A DNA stretch of 16,256 nt from an uncultured bacterium (GCA_905214735.1 CAJMNI010000051.1:1-16256), one strand, 5' to 3'. Shown: positions 1 to 8,611, numbered from the stretch's first letter. Notes: a model not told the origin generated them from the sequence alone. Program-made: numbers and translations.

Positions 1-15
1 TTGGCTGGTCCTTTT

Positions 16-714
16 TTAGTACCCTTTCTTAGACACACTCAAAGAAACAGTATCGATAAAATCATCAGTCGGGACAAGATAATAGTCGAATTCGATATAT
101 TCTTCGGTCGTTTTGAGCACACGTTGGGAGTGGTGCAATGGCAGCGACGTCAGGTAGTCGCCGTGCTCGTCGTATGCTCTCAGCACTATCCGTTCGGGAC
201 TGGCATCAGTGTGAAAAATCCCGTAATAATGCGCGAAATACTGCTCTGCGTCAAAATCTTTCGGTAACTCGAATTTGTCGGGAAGCACCTCGACCGACTT
301 GATGCGGTCGAGCCCATATATGCGGATTGCCTCCATCGCCGAGAGTATCGGAGTGAGAAACTCGCGTCAGGAGAGGATGTTGTCGACGAGAATGCGGCTC
401 TTAAGCTTGAAGTTCTCGCTGATGAGGTTGCTGACGGCGAAAGAGTCGAGCATCCACTTCCGCAGACCGTCATTTTCGATGATATCAGAGTTGTTGATGA
501 AATACTTGTTGTCGTCGACCCGGTCGCAGGCAATTTCGATACCGAAAGTGTAAAGCACCTCGTCGCGCCAGCGGTTGAACGTGGCACGCGACAGATCCTT
601 ATTGTCGCTCATATCCTTGTTATCGCGGTAGATCTCTGACAACTCCTTCAGCGACAACCGCCCGTGGCGTCTGATAGTATCAATCAGCCAAACATATTTC
701 TGTATCTGATTCAT
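16..714 (-). pseudogene. Decayed WYL-domain transcriptional regulator
   Basis: The N-terminal half (714 down to 370) is a typical Bacteroidales WYL-regulator start. It has a helix-turn-helix region (LSLKELSEIYRD, then LSRATFNRWRDEV) followed by the linker ending KSRILVDNILS. An in-frame TGA at 367-369 stops it after 115 residues, at a point where the family usually has Gly (DNILSGRE), so one base change would explain it. The same frame then continues through REFLTPILSAMEA directly into IRIYGLDRI, a motif from late in the WYL domain. Roughly 40 residues that should lie between them are absent, so there is also an in-frame deletion. The reading frame ends at 16 without the usual C-terminal helix. 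Intact relatives are about 290-330 residues, from general knowledge. What is seen is a stop plus a missing core; loss of function is inferred. A truncated DNA-binding peptide could still be made. Confidence 0.8.
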
Positions 715-750
715 GAAGTTATAATGGACAATGAATAATTGGTAATTTGG

Positions 751-879
751 TCATCGCCTGAAGACGTTTCCGCACTGATGGCAATGGAGTTCGACGGAAG
801 GCTGAAAGATGAAATCACCCTTCACGACAACACAAAGCGCCCCGCACTCAGGACATTTGACAATCTCCGGTTTCAGCAT
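751..879 (-). CDS. Small zinc-ribbon protein (42 aa)
   Basis: A short reading frame from ATG to TGA encodes 42 residues. It begins MLKPEIVKCPECG and ends HCHQCGNVFRR. Two CxxC pairs (Cys9/Cys12 in CPECG and Cys33/Cys36 in CHQCG) lie about 20 residues apart, the layout of a treble-clef or zinc-ribbon knuckle binding one Zn2+. The pairs and their spacing argue strongly for a real gene. Function is unknown; such tiny ribbons bind nucleic acids or proteins. It lies 36 bp upstream of the decayed WYL gene on the same strand, so the two were probably co-transcribed, and the ribbon has stayed intact while its neighbour decayed. A -7 box lies just upstream. Confidence 0.7.
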   Translation of the reverse strand: MLKPEIVKCPECGALCVVVKGDFIFQPSVELHCHQCGNVFRR

Positions 880-906
880 AACTATAACAGTTTTTGATTT
901 CTATTG

Positions 907-914
907 CAAAAATA
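907..914 (-). promoter_or_regulatory. Possible -7 box for zinc-ribbon gene
   Basis: Read on the minus strand this is TATTTTTG, a match to the Bacteroidetes -7 consensus TAnnTTTG, 28 bp upstream of the zinc-ribbon start. No TTTG or TTG is seen at the expected distance upstream, so the call rests on one half of the promoter. Confidence 0.45.
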
Positions 915-1064
915 ACCATTTATTGTCTCATGATGCGACACATCAGAATTTATTATGACATGGACTTAGACCTGTGGGAACAAATATCTCTATTTTCTAT
1001 GCTCATTTTGAAATAAACCTCTAATTTTTAGGAGGATACCAATAAAACGATTAAATTTGCCCAC

Positions 1065-1116
1065 GAAAAATAGCGGCTGCGAAAATAGCGGCTGCGAAAA
1101 TAGCGGCTGCGAAAAA
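1065..1116. repeat. Three tandem copies of a 15-bp repeat
   Basis: The unit GAAAATAGCGGCTGC occurs three times in a row (1065-1080 with one extra A, 1081-1095, 1096-1110), followed by a partial unit GAAAAA. It ends 12 bp before the start of the ATPase remnant, so it lies in what would be that gene's leader. There are too few copies and no spacers, so it is not a CRISPR array. Confidence 0.9.
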
Positions 1117-1127
1117 GTTGCCGTAAG

Positions 1128-1277
1128 ATGAAATTTTACAATCGCGAAAAGGAGCTCGCCATGCTCCGGGAGATCCGTGAGAGGTCATTTGAAAATCACT
1201 CTCAGTTCACTGTCATTACCGGTCGCCGCCGTATCGGCAAAACCAAGTTGATGACCCTGAGTTGCGAGGGAACGCCC
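1128..1277 (+). pseudogene. 5' remnant of an AAA-type (ATPase_2/DUF234-like) ATPase
   Basis: The first 50 codons read as the N-terminus of the archaeal-type AAA ATPases common in Bacteroidales. They open MKFYNREKELAMLREI and carry the Walker A motif GRRRIGKTKL at residues 32-41, then SCEGTP. Intact members run to several hundred residues with Walker B and a nuclease-like C-terminal domain. Here similarity stops at about base 1277 and the following bases belong, on the other strand, to a DUF262 gene fragment. The frame runs on to 1412 only by chance. Nothing after Walker A survives, so it cannot work as an ATPase. Family assignment is from recognised motifs; truncation is seen directly. Confidence 0.75.
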
Positions 1278-1445
1278 AGCAACACTATCTATAAAAGACT
1301 CAATGTCTTGCCACAATTTAATACAATGGAGTGTTGTCCAAGAGTATGCACGTTGATACTGCGGAATCTCAAATACATCATCCTTCTCAAGAAGTGTGTA
1401 TTCACTGATTAGTCGGAGTTTAGGCACTATGTTTTTTGTAGGCAT
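1278..1445 (-). pseudogene. 5' remnant of a DUF262 (ParB/GmrSD-like) protein
   Basis: Read from an ATG at 1445, the peptide starts MPTKNIVPKLRLISEY and contains FEIPQYQRAYSW at residues 25-36, the hallmark IPxYQRxYxW motif of DUF262 proteins (ParB-like fold, as in GmrSD type IV restriction enzymes). It continues to about residue 56 (LWQDIESFIDS). The frame then runs into bases that are antisense to the ATPase remnant. Full-length DUF262 proteins have some 350-700 residues, so only the N-terminal tenth or so remains. Its promoter is still intact upstream, so a short transcript may still be made. Which DUF262 subfamily it came from cannot be told. Confidence 0.75.
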
Positions 1446-1532
1446 AGTTCTTTCAGATTACTTTCTTTTTGCTGGTTACTACTTCGTTTATAATAACTCA
1501 ACGTCAAAATAAGTTCCGGTACAATTTTGGTA

Positions 1533-1563
1533 CAAATATAAGCTAAAAATCGATAGAAAACAA
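1533..1563 (-). promoter_or_regulatory. Promoter of the DUF262 remnant
   Basis: On the minus strand a TTG (1561-1563) is followed after exactly 20 bp by TATATTTG (1533-1540), matching the Bacteroidetes -33/-7 consensus. It lies about 90 bp upstream of the truncated gene's ATG. It also reads toward the plus-strand ATPase remnant, so the fused junction would be transcribed. Confidence 0.6.
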
Positions 1564-1590
1564 GTATCCTGAGAAAAAGATGCAAAAAGA

Positions 1591-1625
1591 AAATGGAGTG
1601 CAACTCGCTGAGCTACACTCCATTT
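1591..1625 (-). terminator. dnaK terminator
   Basis: Perfect 10-bp inverted repeat AAATGGAGTG (1591-1600) and CACTCCATTT (1616-1625) with a 15-base loop, 22 bp past the dnaK stop. On the minus strand the stem is followed by a T-rich run, as expected for intrinsic termination of dnaK. Confidence 0.8.
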
Positions 1626-1646
1626 TGTTATCGTTGGTTGGTGGGT

Positions 1647-3551
<1,905 letters not shown>

Positions 3552-3604
3552 GATTTTATATTTTTTATTGTTTTGTATTTCTATCGTTAACTCCGGAGAG
3601 GGTC

Positions 3605-3622
3605 GCTTCCGCGGCCGGAAGC
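3605..3622 (-). promoter_or_regulatory. GC-rich hairpin in dnaK leader
   Basis: Perfect 7-bp stem GCTTCCG/CGGAAGC with a 4-base loop, 54-71 bases upstream of the dnaK ATG, in an otherwise AT-rich stretch. It lies within the presumed 5' leader. No clear -33/-7 promoter is seen further upstream; the nearest candidate is ATTATTTG near 3654-3662. A role in thermosensing or mRNA stability is possible but unproven. Confidence 0.5.
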
Positions 3623-3808
3623 CCTTTTCCCCTCCGCTCAATTTATTTAACAAATAATATGCTAATTGGATTGATTTTTGGCAAATCTTTTTCAGAACTT
3701 TTATAATTTACTGATTTTTTGCGCATTATTAACAGGTGTCGGCAGCAACAATTTCTTGACAACATCATGCCAAATTTGACAAATTGCAAGTTTTGCCCAC
3801 TTTTACTC

Positions 3809-3837
3809 TTTGAATTCCTATATTTTTATTAATTTTG
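3809..3837 (+). promoter_or_regulatory. Promoter of the serine palmitoyltransferase gene
   Basis: TTTG (3809-3812) and TAATTTTG (3830-3837) fit the Bacteroidetes consensus, with a 17-bp gap that is slightly shorter than usual. Transcription would start near 3844, giving a leader of roughly 88 bases. Confidence 0.6.
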
Positions 3838-3860
3838 CATTCTGATGTCGCCGCAACGAT

Positions 3861-3895
3861 GCGCCGGGATCATAACAATGTCGGGTATCCGGCGC
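3861..3895 (+). promoter_or_regulatory. Hairpin in serine palmitoyltransferase leader
   Basis: GCGCCGGGAT (3861-3870) pairs with ATCCGGCGC (3887-3895), giving nine pairs with one bulged G and a 16-base loop. It ends 36 bp before the start codon, inside the predicted leader. It has no T-run and so is not an obvious terminator. Confidence 0.5.
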
Positions 3896-3931
3896 GAGCC
3901 TCCGGCATTGCCTTACAACAGATAACATAAT

Positions 3932-5128
3932 ATGAAGCCTTTACAACAGAAGTTATCCGCCTACGACGCTCCGCAGAAAGCGAAAGCGGCAGGTGTCTAC
4001 CCCTATTTCAGAGCAATATCGAGCGAGCAGGACACTGAAGTGCTCATGAACGGGAAAAAGGTCCTGATGTTCGGATCGAACAGTTATCTTGGCCTCACCA
4101 ATCACCCCAAAGTTATAGAGGCGGCCGTGGAAGCCACCCGAAAATACGGCACCGGCATGGCCGGCTCCCCCTTCCTCAACGGCACCCTCACCATCCACAA
4201 GGACCTTGAGGCCCGTCTCGCCGACTTCATGGGCAAGGAAGACGCCATGATCTATTCCACCGGCTTCGGTGTCAACCTCGGAGTCGTCTCCACGCTCACC
4301 GGCCGCGAGGATTACGTAATCCTCGACGAGCAGGACCACGCCTCGATCATCGAGGGCCGACGCCTCTCCTTCTCGAATTACCTGAAATACCGCCACAACG
4401 ACATGGCCTCGCTCGAGCAGCAGCTCCGCAAATGCGATCCCGACAAGATCAAGCTCATCGTCACCGACGGTGTCTTCTCAATGGAGGGCGATGTGGCCAA
4501 CCTTCCGGAAATCGTGCGCCTCGCCAAGCAATACAACGGCTGCGTGATGGTCGACGAAGCCCACGGCCTCGGAGTCTTCGGAGATGACGGCCGCGGCACA
4601 TGCGACCATTTCAAAGTCGCCGGCGACGTCGACCTCATTATGGGAACATTCAGCAAATCGCTCGCTTCCCTCGGAGGTTTCGTAGCCACCGACAAGGTCA
4701 TCACCAACTTCCTGCGCCACCATTCCCGCTCATATATATTCACGGCTTCAATCACTCCCGCTTCAACTGCGGCCGTCAACGCCGCCCTCGACATCATGAT
4801 CGCCGAGCCCGAACGCCGCGAACACCTCTGGGAAATCACCCACTACGCCCTCGATAACTTCCGGGCAATGGGATGTGAGATCGGCCACACCTCAACGCCG
4901 ATCATCCCCCTCTTCATCCGCGACGACTACAAGACTTTCCACGTAACCCGCGACCTGCTCGACGAAGGAGTCTTTGTAAATCCGGTGGTGACCCCGGCCG
5001 TGGCCCCGCAAGACACGCTCATCCGCTATTCGCTCATGGCCACCCACACCAAAGAGCAGGTGACCCGCTCGCTTGAAGCAATCGAAAAGGTCTTCAAGAA
5101 ATACGGCCTCCTCAACAAGCAGGCCTAA
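3932..5128 (+). CDS. spt: Serine palmitoyltransferase (PLP-dependent)
   Basis: A fold-type I pyridoxal-phosphate enzyme of the alpha-oxoamine synthase family, 398 residues. It most likely condenses L-serine with palmitoyl-CoA (or a similar acyl-CoA) to 3-ketodihydrosphinganine, the first step of Bacteroides sphingolipid synthesis. Visible landmarks are GSNSYLGL (48-55), the substrate loop GSPFLNGT (78-85), His136 in DEQDHASI (stacks on PLP), DEAHGLGVFG with Asp208 and His211, and the PLP-binding Lys242 in GTFSKSLASLGG. The overall run closely follows the Bacteroides serine palmitoyltransferase as I remember it (FSMEGDVANLPEIVRL, VDLIMGTFSKSLAS, TPIIPLFIRDD, MATHTKEQV). The relatives KBL (2-amino-3-ketobutyrate ligase) and BioF are alternatives, but KBL would normally sit beside tdh and BioF beside other bio genes. 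The gene stands alone, with its own promoter and terminator. Confidence 0.85.
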   Translation: MKPLQQKLSAYDAPQKAKAAGVYPYFRAISSEQDTEVLMNGKKVLMFGSNSYLGLTNHPKVIEAAVEATRKYGTGMAGSPFLNGTLTIHKDLEARLADFMGKEDAMIYSTGFGVNLGVVSTLTGREDYVILDEQDHASIIEGRRLSFSNYLKYRHNDMASLEQQLRKCDPDKIKLIVTDGVFSMEGDVANLPEIVRLAKQYNGCVMVDEAHGLGVFGDDGRGTCDHFKVAGDVDLIMGTFSKSLASLGGFVATDKVITNFLRHHSRSYIFTASITPASTAAVNAALDIMIAEPERREHLWEITHYALDNFRAMGCEIGHTSTPIIPLFIRDDYKTFHVTRDLLDEGVFVNPVVTPAVAPQDTLIRYSLMATHTKEQVTRSLEAIEKVFKKYGLLNKQA

Positions 5129-5153
5129 GCGACTGCAACTTCCATAAGATAAA

Positions 5154-5202
5154 TGCCGTCGGGACGAACGTCATTATTGACCGACATCGACTCCCGACGG
5201 CA
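5154..5202 (+). terminator. Terminator after spt
   Basis: Perfect 11-bp inverted repeat TGCCGTCGGGA (5154-5164) and TCCCGACGGCA (5192-5202), with a small inner hairpin GTCA/TGAC in the 27-base loop. It is followed by CAATTTTG and lies 25 bp past the spt stop. Confidence 0.65.
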
Positions 5203-5270
5203 CAATTTTGTGCCTCTCCCAACCCGCACTCCTCCCTCTCCGAAAATTTTTCTAAAAATTTTCAATTCGA

Positions 5271-5302
5271 TTTGGAAATATAGCGGGCGTGCATTAAATT
5301 CG
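5271..5302 (+). promoter_or_regulatory. Promoter of the pRiA4b ORF-3-like gene
   Basis: TTTG (5271-5274), 20 bp, then TAAATTCG (5295-5302). The -7 box is one base off the TAnnTTTG consensus. The leader to the ATG at 5445 would be about 135 bases. Confidence 0.55.
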
Positions 5303-5444
5303 CATTCTGTTTGGAGGCACTGACAAAGGCCTCTTGAGTATTTTCGATTTAAAAACATTCAGGACATCGGCTCCGTCTCAGACTTGATTATTTTCAATAG
5401 TTTCGCAGCCGGTGCGTGATCAAAAAATCACAAGTAAAGACAAG

Positions 5445-5990
5445 ATGGTTTATAGGTTTAAACTTGTTAGCGACGAGGTGTCAAATTTCTCGCGTGAAAT
5501 TGAAATTGACTCGGAAAACACTTTCCTTCAGCTTCGCAACGCAATCCTTGAAAGCGTTGACTATACGAAAGACGAACTTGATTCTTTCTTCCTCTGCAAC
5601 GACGAATGGGAGCGGCAGGAAGAAATCACCCTTGAAGACATGGGAAATTCCGCCAGCGACGTCGACCAATGGCTCATGGAAAACACCCCCATCTCCGAGC
5701 TTATAGAAGACGAGGGGCAGAAACTCGTGTTCGAATTCGACTATCTCACCCAGCGCTCATTCTTCTTGGAGCTCAAGGAGATGATCCCGAGCCGCAACCT
5801 CGTCGAGCCCCTCTGCACCATGAAGCGGGGCAAAGCCCCGAAACAGACTGTCGACATGGAGGAATTCGACCGCAAGATCGATGCCAAGGCAGCCTCCGTG
5901 ATCGAAGACATCGACGAAATCGACTCTTTCCCCTCTGAATCGTTCAACGACGAGGACCTCGAGGGTTTCGACATCATGAACATAAATTGA
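5445..5990 (+). CDS. pRiA4b ORF-3-like domain protein
   Basis: A 181-residue acidic protein. Its first ~115 residues (MVYRFKLVSDEV, then FSREIEIDSENTFLQLRNAIL, then a C-terminal LVFEFDYLTQRSFFLELKEM strand pair) match the plasmid pRiA4b ORF-3-like fold (PF07929) found widely in Bacteroidales, often as a stand-alone protein. A charged linker and a very acidic tail follow (residues 152-177, rich in Asp and Glu). The role of the family is unknown; a protein-interaction function is a guess. The ATG at 5445 is preferred because the domain begins at once with VYRFKL; a GTG at 5412 would add 11 residues unlike the family. It converges with the small gene ending at 6176 across a shared terminator. 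Confidence 0.8.
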   Translation: MVYRFKLVSDEVSNFSREIEIDSENTFLQLRNAILESVDYTKDELDSFFLCNDEWERQEEITLEDMGNSASDVDQWLMENTPISELIEDEGQKLVFEFDYLTQRSFFLELKEMIPSRNLVEPLCTMKRGKAPKQTVDMEEFDRKIDAKAASVIEDIDEIDSFPSESFNDEDLEGFDIMNIN

Positions 5991-6017
5991 TTCTATAGCC
6001 GCCTCTGCGGTAAAAAA

Positions 6018-6053
6018 CCGGGGCGTCGGAAGTTTTTCTTCCCGACGCCCCGG
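6018..6053. terminator. Bidirectional terminator
   Basis: Perfect 12-bp GC-rich stem CCGGGGCGTCGG (6018-6029) and CCGACGCCCCGG (6042-6053) with a 12-base loop. It has a T-run on the plus side (CTTTTTTAG) and an A-run before the left arm, so it can stop transcription from both directions: the gene ending at 5990 and the convergent gene ending at 6176. Confidence 0.9.
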
Positions 6054-6175
6054 CTTTTTTAGCTTAATCGCATAGTAAAACTTAAGCAAAGATTTGTGCC
6101 GGTTAACGCGGCCCGCAAAAAATCATCTCCTTCAGGTTATGGTCTTTTCTCCGATGGTTGCTGATATTTCCGTTC

Positions 6176-6517
6176 TCAGCTTCTGCCGAATATTCGGTCT
6201 AATAGAGAATGCTTATCCTCAGGACGGAAAATTACATTAAGTTGATCGGAGACCTTGCTAAAAAATAAAATGTGATTCGCGAAGACAAACGCCACATTCT
6301 TGTCGAAATCAAGAACGGCGTTGATGCTCCTGATGAGAAACCGACGGAACGGACTGAACTCGTCGAGATTCTCAACCACTATCTCATCAGGAGTTATCGC
6401 TATCTGATGAAAGGGCTGCAGAAGCTCGGCGAAGTGTTCAAGCTGAAGTTCTTCCCGATTCTTGGGCGGCTTCTTATAGTTCTTGAATAGTTCTTTTATT
6501 ACATCTTCTGTAATCAT
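6176..6517 (-). CDS. Small conserved hypothetical protein (113 aa)
   Basis: A 113-residue protein starting MITEDVIKELFKNYKKPPKN. The N-terminal helix and the following KKPPK segment resemble small conserved proteins I associate with Bacteroidales genomes, but I know no function for them. The middle (DEIVVENLDEFSPFRRFLIRSINAVLDFDKNVAFVFANHILFF) alternates hydrophobic residues like a compact beta sheet, and the C-terminus is basic. No signal peptide, membrane span or metal motif is seen. No antisense frame in this stretch is a better candidate. The start at 6517 is the only ATG near the N-terminal helix. It stands alone on its strand, with the shared terminator beyond its end. Confidence 0.65.
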   Translation of the reverse strand: MITEDVIKELFKNYKKPPKNREELQLEHFAELLQPFHQIAITPDEIVVENLDEFSPFRRFLIRSINAVLDFDKNVAFVFANHILFFSKVSDQLNVIFRPEDKHSLLDRIFGRS

Positions 6518-6816
6518 ATTATAGTAGGCCTAAGTGCCTTGGTCATCCCGAAGCTCAGGGCAAAATCCTTCCCGTGAGTTTATATATTAAACAGCGCCGG
6601 CTATAAAATTGTTTATTTTTTTACATTTGAAAAATGCAATATCCAGCGCTTTTTACTTTACAACGATATATTGCACTTTTTTTATTACAATTTTTCTTAA
6701 TTTTTTATAATTCGCGAACCATTAGGCAGTTGGATTGTTGTCTCGGCCAGCTTCGGAAATAGCGGCAACGCCTGATGTCATAAAGAATGACAACACATGA
6801 TCTCATAAACAACAAG
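6518..6816. other. AT-rich gene-free stretch with an inverted repeat
   Basis: No convincing coding sequence. It contains the leader of the 6176-6517 gene; TATAAT-like bases lie at 6526-6531 on the minus strand, but there is no TAnnTTTG box. It also holds a spaced 8-bp inverted repeat, TGCAATAT (6635-6642) and ATATTGCA (6668-6675), with a 25-base gap, in very AT-rich sequence. The rest shows nothing recognisable. Confidence 0.5.
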
Positions 6817-6850
6817 AAAGAGCCGTTCCCCGGAAGGAACGAGACTCTTT
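6817..6850 (-). terminator. Terminator of the methylmalonyl-CoA decarboxylase operon
   Basis: Two-part stem: AAAGAG (6817-6822) with CTCTTT (6845-6850), and CGTTCC (6824-6829) with GGAACG (6836-6841). On the minus strand it lies about 70 bp past the mmdB stop and is followed by a T-rich run. Confidence 0.75.
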
Positions 6851-6919
6851 CATGTTTTTCATATCAAGTTTCGGCAACCGGCCGGCTTCTCTCTTGAAGC
6901 CTGCCGGATGCGGGGATCA

Positions 6920-8086
6920 TCAGCCAAGGAAGCTCAGGAGCACGCCGGCCGCAACAGCCGAACCGATCACGCCGGCCACGTTCGGGCCCATGGCATGCAT
7001 CAGCAGATAGTTGGTCGGGTCATACTCCAGACCGAGGTTGTTGGAGATTCGCGCAGCCATAGGCACTGCGGAAACTCCAGCGTTGCCAATCAGAGGATTG
7101 ATCTTCTTGCCCGGACGCAGGAAGAGGTTGAAGAGCTTCACTGAAAGCACTCCTGCGCTCGAAGCGAGGATGAAGGCAATGAAGCCAAGGCCGAAGATGA
7201 TCAGCGTGTCGACCGTAAGGAACTTGCTCGCCTGCGTGGAGGCGCCGACCGTAAGGCCGAGAAGGATCGTCACGATGTCGGTCATGGCGTTGCTTGCCGT
7301 CTTTGCAAGGCGAGTCGTCACGCCGCTCTCGCGGAGCAGATTGCCGAAGAAGAGCATGCCGAGCAGAGGAATGCCGGAAGGTACCACGAAGCAGGTCAGC
7401 ATCAGTCCGACCACCGGGAAGATGATCTTCTCTGTCTGGCTCACCACGCGGGCGGGCTTCATCTTGATCAGACGCTCCTTCTTGGTGGTGAAGAGCCTCA
7501 TCAGCGGAGGCTGGATCAGCGGGATCAGGGCCATATAGGAATAGGCCGACACCGCCACCGCTCCGAGCAGGTCCGGGTTAAGCTTCGATGTGGTGAAGAT
7601 GGCCGTAGGGCCGTCGGCGCCGCCGATGATGGCAACACAGCCTGCCGACAGAGGATCGAAACCGCAAAGCAACGCGAGCATATAGGCTCCGAAGATACCG
7701 AACTGGGCGCAGGCGCCGATGATCATCAGCTTCGGATTGGCGAGAAGAGCCGAGAAATCGGTCATCGCCCCGATGCCTAAGAAAATCAATGGCGGATACC
7801 AGCCTTTCTCCACACCGTTGTAGAGGATATTGAGCACAGATCCCTCCTCGTAGATGCCGATCTCCATTCCCTCCTGGAAGGGGATGTTGCCGATCAGCAT
7901 GCCGAAACCGATCGGCACAAGAAGAAGGGGCTCAAAGTTTTTCTTGATAGCGAGCCAGACGAAGAAGCAGCCCACCGCAAGCATCACCAGATTTTCCCAT
8001 TCGCAATTGTAAAAACCTGTGAACTGCCAGAATGACTCCACGGTCTGGCGCATAAAGCCGCCGAACGAATAATTGCTAAGTAACAT
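6920..8086 (-). CDS. mmdB: Methylmalonyl-CoA decarboxylase, beta subunit (Na+ pump)
   Basis: An integral inner-membrane protein of the OadB/GcdB/MmdB family, 388 residues, as is usual for the shorter family members. It takes the carboxyl group from carboxybiotin, decarboxylates it and couples this to Na+ export. Many hydrophobic spans are visible, for example 33-47, 122-141, 215-232 and 290-310. The signature GGADGPTAIFT (155-165) contains Asp158, which corresponds to the Na+-site Asp203 of Klebsiella OadB. The conserved GNAGVSAVPMAAR and HAMGPNVAGVIGS lie near the C-terminus. It is the last gene of the operon and follows the biotin carrier by 34 bp. The sequence alone does not tell oxaloacetate, glutaconyl-CoA and methylmalonyl-CoA pumps apart; the epimerase and carboxyltransferase genes upstream point to methylmalonyl-CoA. 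Confidence 0.93.
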   Translation of the reverse strand: MLLSNYSFGGFMRQTVESFWQFTGFYNCEWENLVMLAVGCFFVWLAIKKNFEPLLLVPIGFGMLIGNIPFQEGMEIGIYEEGSVLNILYNGVEKGWYPPLIFLGIGAMTDFSALLANPKLMIIGACAQFGIFGAYMLALLCGFDPLSAGCVAIIGGADGPTAIFTTSKLNPDLLGAVAVSAYSYMALIPLIQPPLMRLFTTKKERLIKMKPARVVSQTEKIIFPVVGLMLTCFVVPSGIPLLGMLFFGNLLRESGVTTRLAKTASNAMTDIVTILLGLTVGASTQASKFLTVDTLIIFGLGFIAFILASSAGVLSVKLFNLFLRPGKKINPLIGNAGVSAVPMAARISNNLGLEYDPTNYLLMHAMGPNVAGVIGSAVAAGVLLSFLG

Positions 8087-8102
8087 ATTGATTTTGACTC
8101 AG

Positions 8103-8121
8103 AGTAGCTTCAGCGGCTACT
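8103..8121 (-). promoter_or_regulatory. Hairpin between biotin carrier gene and mmdB
   Basis: AGTAGC (8103-8108) and GCTACT (8116-8121) form a 6-bp stem with a 7-base loop, touching the stop codon of the biotin carrier gene. There is no T-run, so it is an internal operon hairpin rather than a terminator. Confidence 0.45.
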
Positions 8122-8564
8122 TATTCTATTATCATAATGTCCGCTCCTTCCAGAAGGGCGTCGCCGGCTGAAACAAGGATCTGTTTCACGGTTCCGGCTT
8201 TCTGGGTACGGATATCGTTTTCCATCTTCATAGCTTCGAGCACAGCGACCTTGTCGCCCACTTTCACCGTGTCGCCCACCTTGACGGTGATCGACATGAT
8301 AGTGCCGGGGAGAGGACATTTCACTGCCGCAGGGTTGCTTGCCACCGGTGCCGGCTTTGCCACTTTGGGCGATACCGACGCCGCGGGGATGGCGCCTTTG
8401 TTGGTGAAGCCGCTTTGGGAGAGTGCCGGCTTCTGCACTTTTTTCTTTTCAAGCTCAACCTTGTAGGGGACTCCGTTCACCTCTACCGTGGCTTCGTTGT
8501 CGACTATGTCGCCGACGGCCACCGTGAACTTCATTCCATTGATCTTATATTTATATTCTTTCAT
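8121..8564 (-). CDS. mmdC: Biotin carboxyl carrier subunit of methylmalonyl-CoA decarboxylase
   Basis: A 147-residue biotinyl-domain protein. It shuttles the carboxyl group between the carboxyltransferase and the membrane pump. The N-terminal ~40 residues (MKEYKYKINGMKFTVAVGDI) form the short beta domain seen in decarboxylase gamma/biotin subunits. A flexible Ala/Pro/Lys-rich linker follows at about 42-80. The C-terminal biotinyl domain runs from VKCPLPGTIM to the end. It carries the biotinylation motif EAMKMEN with the acceptor Lys113. This layout fits the decarboxylase carriers better than AccB. It lies between the OadG-like gene (129-bp gap) and mmdB. Confidence 0.93.
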   Translation of the reverse strand: MKEYKYKINGMKFTVAVGDIVDNEATVEVNGVPYKVELEKKKVQKPALSQSGFTNKGAIPAASVSPKVAKPAPVASNPAAVKCPLPGTIMSITVKVGDTVKVGDKVAVLEAMKMENDIRTQKAGTVKQILVSAGDALLEGADIMIIE

Positions 8565-8611
8565 CTTAATTCCTTGTTAACGCTTGTCTGATTAACGCAT
8601 GTGTTCTTATC

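Noticed and set aside
367..369. In-frame TGA in the WYL gene as a possible recoded (selenocysteine) codon
   Set aside because: The expected residue is Gly, not Cys. No selenocysteine-type stem is evident, and the core of the domain is missing as well, so simple decay fits better.
1065..1116. Short CRISPR array
   Set aside because: The units are 15 bp and contiguous, without spacers, and no cas genes are present.
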